DNA of 64,000 bases from CAWBJO01 sp963789175 (GTDB taxonomy: Bacteria > Pseudomonadota > Alphaproteobacteria > Rhizobiales > Aestuariivirgaceae): assembly GCA_963789175.1 (NCBI GenBank), contig CAWBJO010000001.1, positions 1-64,000 on the forward strand, given 5' to 3'. The notes under the pieces were generated by a model that saw only the letters and a program-made list of their open reading frames with translations, did no database searches and was not told the origin of the DNA. The translations under genes were made by a program, and so were the position numbers. Below are positions 36,808 to 44,350 of this stretch, in pieces; position 1 is the first letter of the stretch, and the number at the start of each line of letters is the position of its first letter.

Positions 36808-37604
36808 ACCGCGGGTCTGCCAGCCATGCGCCGCGCCAGCAGCGCCGCCACGATCGCGAGGCCGGCAATGGGGAGAATACCGCTTTCGCCGGCAAGATAT
36901 TCGAGAGCATCCGGCTCGCCGTCGGTCATCTCGGACAGGAGCTCCCAGGCCATGTTCCAGACGGCGTGGGCGACAGCCACCGGCCAGACGCTGCCCGAGA
37001 AGAGCCGGAGCCAGCCGAACGCCACGCCCGCCAAGGTGAGCGCGAGAAGGAAGAGCGGCACGACGACGAGCGGATTGCCGGCGTTGTGGTAGTAGGTCGT
37101 GCCGAGCATGAGCGGCATGTGCCAGAGGCCGTGCAGGAAACCGACCGCGAGCATGGCCGGCAGCACACCCAGGCGCTTGAGGAGCCGCGGCAACATGTAG
37201 CCGCGCCAGCCGATCTCCTCCCCCATCGACAGGACGAGGGTGATGCCAAATCCGACCGCGATCCGTGCGACAGCCGCCGCAACGCCTCCCGAAACCTCCG
37301 GCACGGTGAAGCGGCCGAAGCCGAGCATCCAGGTGATCGCGTAGGCGGCAAGCAGGATGGCAACCGGCAGCCCCGCGGCGTACGGCCAGTAGCCCCAACC
37401 GGCGCGATGGAAACCGAGCGTCTTCCAGCCGTGCCTCGAGGCCCCTTCGCCGGTGACGACCATCATCACCATCACCGCCACGGCCGGCGTCGTCATGGTG
37501 ACGAGCGGCGATGCCTCGCCGAGCCACGGGCTGGCAGCAAGGACGAGGACGCTCAATCCGAAGGCGACGGCATAGAAGCCGACAGCCCTGACAGTATCGC
37601 TCAT
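36792..37604 (-). CDS. CPBP-family intramembrane glutamic protease
   Basis: The roughly 270-residue protein has about eight membrane spans and the three CPBP/Rce1 motifs: EEIGWRGYML (motif 1, two Glu), FLHGLWHMPL (motif 2, His) and VAHAVWNMAW (motif 3, His and Asn). It should cleave substrates within the membrane, or immunity-type targets; the partner is unknown. GGAGG precedes two possible ATGs at 37610 and 37604; the second has the better spacing. It lies between the convergent carB and the divergent greA. Confidence 0.9.
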
Positions 37605-37872
37605 GGACATGCCCCTCCGGCATCCTAGCACGCCTCCCCCCGCCAAGGATTTGAAATTCGGCGCTTTTGTCCGGCCCTTTCCAATCTTGAAAATCGGCCT
37701 CGGCCGGACTATCCTCTGGAGATCGGGAGGCGCCTAATCGCGCCTCCCGAGGTTGTTAAGGAAGCGGGTGCGGCTCAAGGGCCAGTCTCTATTGGTTCCG
37801 CAGACAACGAAACGAGGTCCCCGCCGGCAGACGATCGTTCCGCCGGCCGAGTATGAAGTGACGGATATGCCC

Positions 37873-38349
37873 ATGTTGGACAAGGTTCCCATGACCTCCG
37901 ACGGTCACCAAGCCATGCTCGACGAGATCAAGCATCTCAAGTCGGTCGAGCGGCCGCGCATCATCAAGGCGATCACCGAGGCGCGCGCCCACGGCGATCT
38001 CGCCGAGAATGCCGAGTATCACGCCGCCAAGGACCAGCAGGGGTGGATCGAGGCGCGCGTTGCGGAACTCGAAGACAAGGTGTCGCGCGCCGAAGTGATC
38101 GACGTCTCGAAACTATCGGGCGACACGGTGAAGTTCGGCGCCCACATCTCGCTCATCGACGAGGATACGGACGACGAAGCGGTCTACCAGATCGTCGGCG
38201 AGTTCGAGGCGGACGTGAAGAAGGGCAAGATCTCGGTCACCTCCCCCATCGCCCGCGCCATCATCGGCAAGAAGAAGGGTGATTCCGTGGAGGTGATGAC
38301 GCCGGGCGGCGGCAAGAGCTACGAGATCCGCAAGATCCGCTACAAGTAG
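37873..38349 (+). CDS. greA: Transcription elongation factor GreA
   Basis: The 158-residue protein has the N-terminal coiled coil that enters the polymerase secondary channel (HLKSVERPRIIKAITEARAHGDLAENAEYHAAKDQQ, with the acidic tip Asp-x-x-Glu) and the C-terminal FKBP-like domain (SPIARAIIGKKKGDSVEV). GreA rescues stalled polymerase by stimulating transcript cleavage. I start at the ATG at 37873, which gives the usual family length; an ATG two codons earlier is also in frame. Confidence 0.96.
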   Translation: MLDKVPMTSDGHQAMLDEIKHLKSVERPRIIKAITEARAHGDLAENAEYHAAKDQQGWIEARVAELEDKVSRAEVIDVSKLSGDTVKFGAHISLIDEDTDDEAVYQIVGEFEADVKKGKISVTSPIARAIIGKKKGDSVEVMTPGGGKSYEIRKIRYK

Positions 38350-38351
38350 CG

Positions 38352-39548
38352 TCAGCCGGGCCTGCGCAGCAGGCGCGCGCCGTGGAATGCCATCCCCGCC
38401 GCCAGCCCCCAGAAGGCCGAACCGATCCCGAGCAGGGAAATGCCCGACGCGGTGACCAGAAAGGCGATCAGCGCCGCCTCGACGTCGCTGCGCTCCTGGA
38501 CCATGGCGGGCACGGCCGACATCAGCGGCCCGAGCAGGCCCAGTCCGGCGATCGCGGTGACGAGCAGCGGCGGAGCGGCGAGCAGCAGATCGACGACCGT
38601 GCCCGCGAAGAATCCGAGCGCCACGTAGATGACCAGATACGGGACGGCAACGCGCCAGCGCTGGCGCGGATCGGGATGGCAGTCGGGACCGGTGCACAGC
38701 GACGCGGTGATCGCCGCCATGGTGACGGCATGGGCGCCGAATGGCGCCAGCAACACGGATGCCAGGCCCGTGGTGCCGAGCGCAGCGGCAACGGGAGGAT
38801 CGTAGCCCGACTGCCGCAGAACGGCGAAGCCCGGCAAATTCTGCGATGCCATGGTCACCACATAGAGCGGGATGCCGAGCCCGATGAGAGTCGCGAGGTC
38901 GAAATGCGGAGTCGTCCACACGAGCCACGAAACGGCGATGTCGCAACAGGTGGGCGCGACGGCGCCCGTAACGGCGGCGAGCCCGAGACCGGCGCCGACC
39001 GCCAGCGGCACCGCCAGCATCGGCCGCCACAGGCGGAGCCCCAGGTAGATGAGGGCGACGGGCACGAGCAGCGCCGGACTCGCGATGATCGCCGCCGGCA
39101 CGTTGAGGCAATAGCGGAGCAGGACGCCGGCGAGCATTGCGGCCGCGATGGCGGACGGTATCTTCCCGATCAGCCGCGACAGCGGGGTGAAGGCGGCCGT
39201 GAGGCACATGAGGACGCCCGCAAAGACGAAGGCGCCGAGGGCCTCTGGATACGCAATTCCGGCCGCACTCGTCGCGATGACGACCACGCCGGGCGTCGAC
39301 CACGCGGTGATGATGGGCATGCGATAGTAGAGCGACAGGAGAAAGGTCGTCACCGCCATGCCGAAGCAAAGGGCGGCGACCCAGGAGACGCTCTGCTCGG
39401 GCGTCGCCCCGATAAGGCGGGCGGCCTCGATCACGAGAAGGATGGTGCTCGCAAAACCAACGACGACGGTGGTGAAGGCAGTCGCCACGGTCTGCGGCGG
39501 GGGGCGAAGGAGAGATGCCGCCGACAGGGCCGCAGGCTCTTCCGTCAT
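38352..39548 (-). CDS. benE: BenE-family benzoate/proton symporter
   Basis: The 398-residue protein has about twelve membrane spans and the BenE motifs MPIITAWSTPGVVVIAT, MASQNLPGFAVLRQSGY and FGAHAVTMAAITASLCTGPDCHPDP. In the family it imports benzoate with protons. No aromatic-degradation genes are near, so the real substrate may differ. The start overlaps the upstream lrp-type gene by four bases, so that regulator probably shares the transcript. Confidence 0.92.
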   Translation of the reverse strand: MTEEPAALSAASLLRPPPQTVATAFTTVVVGFASTILLVIEAARLIGATPEQSVSWVAALCFGMAVTTFLLSLYYRMPIITAWSTPGVVVIATSAAGIAYPEALGAFVFAGVLMCLTAAFTPLSRLIGKIPSAIAAAMLAGVLLRYCLNVPAAIIASPALLVPVALIYLGLRLWRPMLAVPLAVGAGLGLAAVTGAVAPTCCDIAVSWLVWTTPHFDLATLIGLGIPLYVVTMASQNLPGFAVLRQSGYDPPVAAALGTTGLASVLLAPFGAHAVTMAAITASLCTGPDCHPDPRQRWRVAVPYLVIYVALGFFAGTVVDLLLAAPPLLVTAIAGLGLLGPLMSAVPAMVQERSDVEAALIAFLVTASGISLLGIGSAFWGLAAGMAFHGARLLRRPG

Positions 39549-40042
39549 GCTCCGCCGGGCCCCGCCTGACCCGACAAGGGAACGCCCGGCTCATATTTGG
39601 AGACGCGCAGCATGAGAGTCGTCTTGACGCTGTCGACGTTCGGCGCCTTGGTCAGGTCGTTGATGACGAATTCCTGGGCGGTGTGGAGGTCCTTGGCCAC
39701 GCATTTCAAAATGAAATCGACCTCGCCGGACATCATGTAGCACTCGCGCACGATGGGCCATTTGCGGACCCGCTCCTCGAAGGCGACGAGGTCGGATTCG
39801 GCCTGGCTATGCAGCCCGACCATTGCAAACATGGTCAATTCGAATCCGAGGGCGACGGGGTCGAGCACGGCCCGGTAGCCGGTGATGAAACCCCGCTCCT
39901 CAAGCGTGCGGACCCGGCGCAGGCAGGGCGGCGGCGAGATGCCGGCGCGATTCGCCAACTCGACATTGGTGATCCGGCCATCCCTTTGCAGCTCATGGAG
40001 AATTTTCCAGTCCGTCTGGTCGAGCTTGAAACTGCGGACCAT
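39545..40042 (-). CDS. Lrp/AsnC-family transcriptional regulator
   Basis: The 165-residue protein has an N-terminal winged helix-turn-helix (FKLDQTDWKILHELQRDGRITNVELANRAGISPPPCLRRVRTLEERGFI) and a C-terminal RAM ligand domain (MFAMVGLHSQAESDLVAFEERV, CYMMSGEVDFILKCVAKDL). It is expected to sense an amino acid and act as an octamer. It overlaps benE by four bases and diverges from trxB, the standard rhizobial position. Confidence 0.94.
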   Translation of the reverse strand: MVRSFKLDQTDWKILHELQRDGRITNVELANRAGISPPPCLRRVRTLEERGFITGYRAVLDPVALGFELTMFAMVGLHSQAESDLVAFEERVRKWPIVRECYMMSGEVDFILKCVAKDLHTAQEFVINDLTKAPNVDSVKTTLMLRVSKYEPGVPLSGQAGPGGA

Positions 40043-40248
40043 GGTGCCGCCCTCGTCACAACAATGGTCGGCATTGTCGCGCGAACCAACGAAACGAGCA
40101 ATAAAATTTCAATATCCGCAGCGGGTGTGAACAAGACGGCAGCGCGGGTTGAGCAAGTGCGGAAATCAGCTATGCTTGCAGGACATGGATCGAACGCATC
40201 GATCCTCCCCATCTTCAGGATGGCAAATTCCCTTCCAAAGGCTCGGCA

Positions 40249-41214
40249 ATGGCAGCGAAGCACAGCAGGGTGATCGTTCTCGGGTCCGGCCCAGCCGGCT
40301 ACACCGCCGCGATCTATGCCGCCCGCGCCATGCTGAAGCCCATGCTCATCGAGGGGATCCAGCCCGGCGGGCAGCTCACCATCACGACGGACGTCGAGAA
40401 CTATCCCGGTTTCGCAGACGTCATCCAGGGCCCGTGGCTCATGGAGCAGATGCGGCTGCAGGCCCAGCATGTCGGGACCGAGATCGTCGCCGACCATATC
40501 GCCAAGGTCGACCTCAAGACGCGGCCGTTCGTCATCACCGGCGATTCCGGCACCGTCTACACGACCGATGCGCTCATCGTGTGCACGGGCGCGCAGGCCA
40601 AGTGGCTCGGGCTGCCGAGCGAGGAAGTCTACAAGGGCTTCGGCGTTTCGGCGTGCGCGACCTGCGACGGGTTCTTCTTCCGCGACAAGCGGGTCCTGGT
40701 GGTCGGCGGCGGCAACACCGCCGTCGAGGAGGCGCTGTTCCTGACCAAGTTCGCACGCGAGGTCGTGGTGATCCATCGGCGCGGCGAGTTCCGGGCGGAG
40801 AAGATCCTGCAGCAGCGGCTCTTCAATCATCCGAAGATCAAGGTGTTTTGGGATACGACGCTCAAGGCCGTGCTCGGCACCGAAACGCCGAAGGGCGTCA
40901 CGGGCGCTCGCCTGCAGAACCTGAAGACAGGCAAGGTCTTCGACGAGACGTTCGACGGCGTGTTCATCGCCATCGGCCACAAGCCGGCGACGGAGCTGTT
41001 CGCGGGCCAGCTCCAGCTGACGCCCACCGGCTATATCCCCACCACGCCGCGCTCGACGGCGACCACCATCGCCGGCGTGTTCGCGGCGGGCGACGTGACC
41101 GACGACATCTACCGCCAGGCGGTCACCGCGGCGGGCCTGGGATGCATGGCGGCGCTCGAGGCGGAGAAGTACCTCGCCCACCAAAGTGCCGAGTACCACG
41201 CGGCGGCGGAATGA
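40249..41214 (+). CDS. trxB: Thioredoxin-disulfide reductase
   Basis: The 321-residue flavoprotein reduces thioredoxin with NADPH. It has FAD-binding GSGPAGYTAAIYAARA (about 12-27), the redox dithiol Cys136-x-x-Cys139 (ACATCDG), the NADPH-binding GGGNTAVEEALFL and the C-terminal AAGDVTDDIYRQAVTAAGLGC. The stop codon overlaps the start of the LysR gene (ATGA), so both are made from one transcript. Confidence 0.97.
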   Translation: MAAKHSRVIVLGSGPAGYTAAIYAARAMLKPMLIEGIQPGGQLTITTDVENYPGFADVIQGPWLMEQMRLQAQHVGTEIVADHIAKVDLKTRPFVITGDSGTVYTTDALIVCTGAQAKWLGLPSEEVYKGFGVSACATCDGFFFRDKRVLVVGGGNTAVEEALFLTKFAREVVVIHRRGEFRAEKILQQRLFNHPKIKVFWDTTLKAVLGTETPKGVTGARLQNLKTGKVFDETFDGVFIAIGHKPATELFAGQLQLTPTGYIPTTPRSTATTIAGVFAAGDVTDDIYRQAVTAAGLGCMAALEAEKYLAHQSAEYHAAAE

Positions 41215-42125
41215 ACATCCAGAACATCCACGGCCCGATGGACTGGGACCGGCTGCGGATCTTCCATGCCGTCGCCGAGGCCGGCAGCTTCACGCATGCG
41301 GGGCACGAGCTCGGGCTGTCGCAATCCGCCGTGAGCCGCCAGATCAGCGCGCTCGAGCAGGAGCTGCACGTCCCCCTCTTCCACCGCCATGCACGCGGCC
41401 TGATCCTCACCGAACAGGGCGAGATGCTCTACCGCACCGCCCACGACGTGTTCACCAAGCTCGCCGCGGCCCAGGCGCGGCTCATGGACTCGAAGGACAA
41501 GCCGACCGGCGAGCTCAGAATCACGACGACGGTGGGGCTCGGCTCCATCTGGCTGACGCCGCGCATCGCCGAGTTCATCGAGCTCTATCCGGAAATCAGC
41601 GTCGTCCTGCTGCTCGAGGACCGCGAGCTCGATCTCGCCATGCGCGAGGCCGACGTCGCCATCCGCCTGCGCCGGCCGGTGCAGCCGGACCTCATCCAGC
41701 GCAAGCTGTTCACGGTGCACTATCACATCTTCGCCTCGCCGGACTACATCCGCCGGCGCGGCCTGCCGAAGTCGCTCGCCGACCTCGACGACCATGCCAT
41801 CCTCTCCTTCGGTTCGACGACGAACTTCTTCACGAGCATCAACTGGCTCGAGACGGCGGGCCGGCAGGACGGAGCGCCGCGGCGCCCGGCGCTCAAGGTG
41901 AACAGCGTCTACGGTCTCAGGCGCGCGGTCGAGACGGGGGTCGGCATCGCGTCGCTGCCGGACTATATCGTCGGCAAGGAGTCGCAGCTGGTGCAGATCG
42001 CCATTCCGGCGGAGACGCCCGAGTTCGACACCTACTTCGTCTATCCGGAGGAGCTGCGCGACTCAAAGCGCGTCGCGGTGTTCCGCGACTACCTGGTGTC
42101 GAAGGCAAAGGAGTGGGCGTTTTGA
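41211..42125 (+). CDS. lsrB: LsrB/VtlR-type LysR regulator
   Basis: The 304-residue protein has a LysR helix-turn-helix (MDWDRLRIFHAVAEAGSFTHAGHELGLSQSAVSRQISALEQ, about 10-50) and a substrate domain with LRITTTVGLGSIWLTPRI and LPDYIVGKE. Its sequence and position after trxB match LsrB of Sinorhizobium and VtlR of Brucella/Agrobacterium, which control redox and surface functions and, in the latter genera, AbcR-type small RNAs. The translational overlap with trxB is four bases. An sRNA-like transcript unit lies just downstream. Confidence 0.93.
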   Translation: MNIQNIHGPMDWDRLRIFHAVAEAGSFTHAGHELGLSQSAVSRQISALEQELHVPLFHRHARGLILTEQGEMLYRTAHDVFTKLAAAQARLMDSKDKPTGELRITTTVGLGSIWLTPRIAEFIELYPEISVVLLLEDRELDLAMREADVAIRLRRPVQPDLIQRKLFTVHYHIFASPDYIRRRGLPKSLADLDDHAILSFGSTTNFFTSINWLETAGRQDGAPRRPALKVNSVYGLRRAVETGVGIASLPDYIVGKESQLVQIAIPAETPEFDTYFVYPEELRDSKRVAVFRDYLVSKAKEWAF

Positions 42126-42234
42126 TGACGGCGTTTTGACACCACCATGCGACATCCGCATGGCTCCTATGTACCTCTCCGTCTTGCTCCAGATGTTCAC
42201 GTGCAGCATCATGCTTGCACCCGGTTTCATAGCC

Positions 42235-42380
42235 GTGGTCTTCGGGCCGGAAGTTACTCCCACCCCCTTTGTATCTTCCCGGTATGACCGTTCGTGCCTC
42301 ACCCTGAACGGTTGCGAATGGCCCTCTCCGGAGGGCGAAATCAACTCAAGCCGGGCTGCTCACCGCGGCCCGGTTTTTTT
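42235..42380 (+). ncRNA. Candidate small RNA, AbcR-like by position and motifs
   Basis: A C/U-rich unpaired stretch (ACTCCCACCCCCTTT...CTTCCC, 42255-42280) can bind ribosome-binding sites. It is followed by a hairpin GCCCTC-TCCG-GAGGGC (about 42321-42336) and a terminator CCGGGC (42351-42356)/GCCCGG (42368-42373) with seven Ts. It lies directly after the lsrB-type gene. In Rhizobiaceae the AbcR (alpha-r15) sRNAs lie next to lsrB/vtlR, so kinship is plausible. The 5' end is a guess; no clear promoter was found. Confidence 0.55.
42351..42380 (+). terminator. Rho-independent terminator
   Basis: CCGGGC (42351-42356) pairs with GCCCGG (42368-42373), followed by seven Ts. The last codons of the opposing sterol-desaturase gene run through it. 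Confidence 0.8.
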
Positions 42381-43106
42381 CAGGCCCGGCTCGCCCTGAA
42401 AGGCGTCGTTCGCGTCGGCCTCGATCTGGGCGATCCATGGGAAGGCGCGGCGCATCTCGTCGTCGTAGCCGAGATTGCGCACGGTCGGTGAGCGCGGCGG
42501 CAGGGATCTCTCGTCGTAGCGGGTTCCAAAGACACGATCGCTCAGATTATTGGTGATGCCGTAGTTGCCGCCCTCGGCATGGAAGTGGTGCAGCACGTGG
42601 CTTGTGCGGATGCTCTTCAGATACGGATTGGCGGTGGGGAACGTCGCGTGGCACACGGAATGCGCATACTCGTAGGCGACGATGAGGATGTTGCCCACCG
42701 CCAGGCAGGCGGTGAAGGCGACCCAGGTACCGTACAGAAGCCCGAGCCCGGCGGCGATGACGGAGACAGCGCCGAGGATGGTGTACGGCGCGGCCAGGAT
42801 GACCGACTGGTCGCTGGGCTTGGAGTGATGGCGATAGTGTATGCGGTACCAGAGCGGCGAGGTCGACTGCCAGCGCGCCAGGAAATTCGCATGCAGCAGG
42901 TAGCGGTGCAGGAGATACTCGGCGGCCGGATAGAAGACGAGCATCGTGACGGCGGGCAACAGCGCGGCGCCGATGCTCGGGGCATGCCACAGCGTCCAGG
43001 CGCCGAGCGCCACGGCGAGGGCAAGATAGAAGAGGATCTCCGGGGTCCGGAAAAACAGTCGGTGGAAGGACGCGGCATCCTTCACCTCGAACATCGATTC
43101 TTTCAT
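42360..43106 (-). CDS. Sterol desaturase/fatty acid hydroxylase family protein
   Basis: The 248-residue membrane protein has four to five spans and the histidine boxes of a di-iron hydroxylase: EYLLHRYLLH (about 64-73), HYRHH (about 90-94), EYAHSVCH (about 146-153) and HVLHHFH (about 169-175). It should hydroxylate or desaturate a lipid, using oxygen. In rhizobia such enzymes modify ornithine lipids, hopanoids or carotenoids; the substrate here is unknown. Its C-terminal codons pass through a terminator hairpin, giving LKKTGPR. Confidence 0.92.
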   Translation of the reverse strand: MKESMFEVKDAASFHRLFFRTPEILFYLALAVALGAWTLWHAPSIGAALLPAVTMLVFYPAAEYLLHRYLLHANFLARWQSTSPLWYRIHYRHHSKPSDQSVILAAPYTILGAVSVIAAGLGLLYGTWVAFTACLAVGNILIVAYEYAHSVCHATFPTANPYLKSIRTSHVLHHFHAEGGNYGITNNLSDRVFGTRYDERSLPPRSPTVRNLGYDDEMRRAFPWIAQIEADANDAFQGEPGLKKTGPR

Positions 43107-43242
43107 TGCGCGTTTGCGTCCGGGCTCGCTTCAGAGGGATCGGCGGGCCTCGACGCGCCGCCGCCGGCAGTATAAGCCGGCCCGGGCCTGCTGTTCAAAG
43201 GCTTCGCATGTCGCAGGGCATTCCGCTGCGACAAGTCTGCCG

Positions 43243-44211
43243 TCACATGTAGAGCTTCTCGCCGTCCAGGCCCTTGTAGAGATCGGCCACGAACTCGCCG
43301 TAGCCGTTGAACAGCTGGGTCGGGACTTCGTCGCCCGTGCCGAGCACGCGTTCGTGGGCCTGGCTCCAGCGCGGGTGAGCGACCTCCGGATTGACGTTCG
43401 CCCAGAAGCCGTATTCGGCGCCCTGGATCTGTTCCCAAAGTCCGACCGGACGCTCGGCGACGAAGCTGACGCGCACGATCGACTTGATGGACTTGAAGCC
43501 GTACTTCCACGGCAGGTGCAGGCGGATCGGCGCACCCATCGGCTTGGGCAGCGGCTTGCCGTAGGCGCCCGTCACCATGAAGGCGAGATCGTTCATGGCC
43601 TCGGCCATGGTCAGGCCTTCGACATAAGGCCAGGGATAACCGCCGCCGAACAGGCCCGGCTGCTGCCCGGGAGCGAAATCGGGCCGGTTGAACGTCTCCA
43701 TGCGCAGGTACTTCGCGCCGGACGCGGGCTTGGCGAAATCGACCAGCGCCTTCACCGGGAATCCCGTCCACGGAACCACCATGGACCAGGCCTCGACGCA
43801 GCGATGGCGGACGATGCGCTCTTCGAGAGTCACCTTCTTCAGGAGATCGTCGATGGCGATGGTGAACGGCTTCTCCACGAGTCCGTCGACGGCGATCTCC
43901 CAGGGACGGACCGGCAGCGCCTCGGCCGCGGCATAGATCTGCTTCGAGGTGCCGAACTCATAGAAGTTGTTGTAGGTCGTGTTGTCCTTCTCCGGAGTTA
44001 CGGGGCGGCCGGCATCCTTGAACGCCGGGTTCGGGGGTGCCGGATAGAGCCCGGCGGAGGGGTCGGCTTCTGCCGCGGCGACGGCGGGGATCAGGCCCGC
44101 GGTGCCGAGCGCGGTTGCCGCCGCGAGGAACTTGCGTCGATCGAGCACGGCGCGCTCCGGCGTGACGAGGCGCTCCGGAATCTCCCAACCACGGCGTTTG
44201 CGGATATGCAT
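43243..44211 (-). CDS. msrP: Periplasmic methionine sulfoxide reductase MsrP, catalytic subunit
   Basis: The 322-residue molybdoenzyme (formerly YedY) repairs oxidised methionine in periplasmic proteins. A Tat signal (LDRRKFLAAATALG, Arg25-Arg26) and the molybdenum-ligand Cys138 (VRHRCVEAWSMVVPW) are present. The sulfite-oxidase-like fold continues with YLRMETFNRPDFAPGQ. The ATG at 44211 is preferred over an upstream TTG. No msrQ haem subunit lies beside it. Its need for molybdopterin may link it to modBC about 12 kb away. Confidence 0.95.
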   Translation of the reverse strand: MHIRKRRGWEIPERLVTPERAVLDRRKFLAAATALGTAGLIPAVAAAEADPSAGLYPAPPNPAFKDAGRPVTPEKDNTTYNNFYEFGTSKQIYAAAEALPVRPWEIAVDGLVEKPFTIAIDDLLKKVTLEERIVRHRCVEAWSMVVPWTGFPVKALVDFAKPASGAKYLRMETFNRPDFAPGQQPGLFGGGYPWPYVEGLTMAEAMNDLAFMVTGAYGKPLPKPMGAPIRLHLPWKYGFKSIKSIVRVSFVAERPVGLWEQIQGAEYGFWANVNPEVAHPRWSQAHERVLGTGDEVPTQLFNGYGEFVADLYKGLDGEKLYM

Positions 44212-44350
44212 GGTCAACCTCGGCAGAGACGGGATTTGTCGCAGCCTTAAGGGTTAGCGCTGCCGGGCGGCAATCGCCAATCACACAAATGCACAATCGC
44301 GTGACGGGATAGTTGCGGCCCGGGCCACCAGGTCCGAGCCGCAGGTTTGT

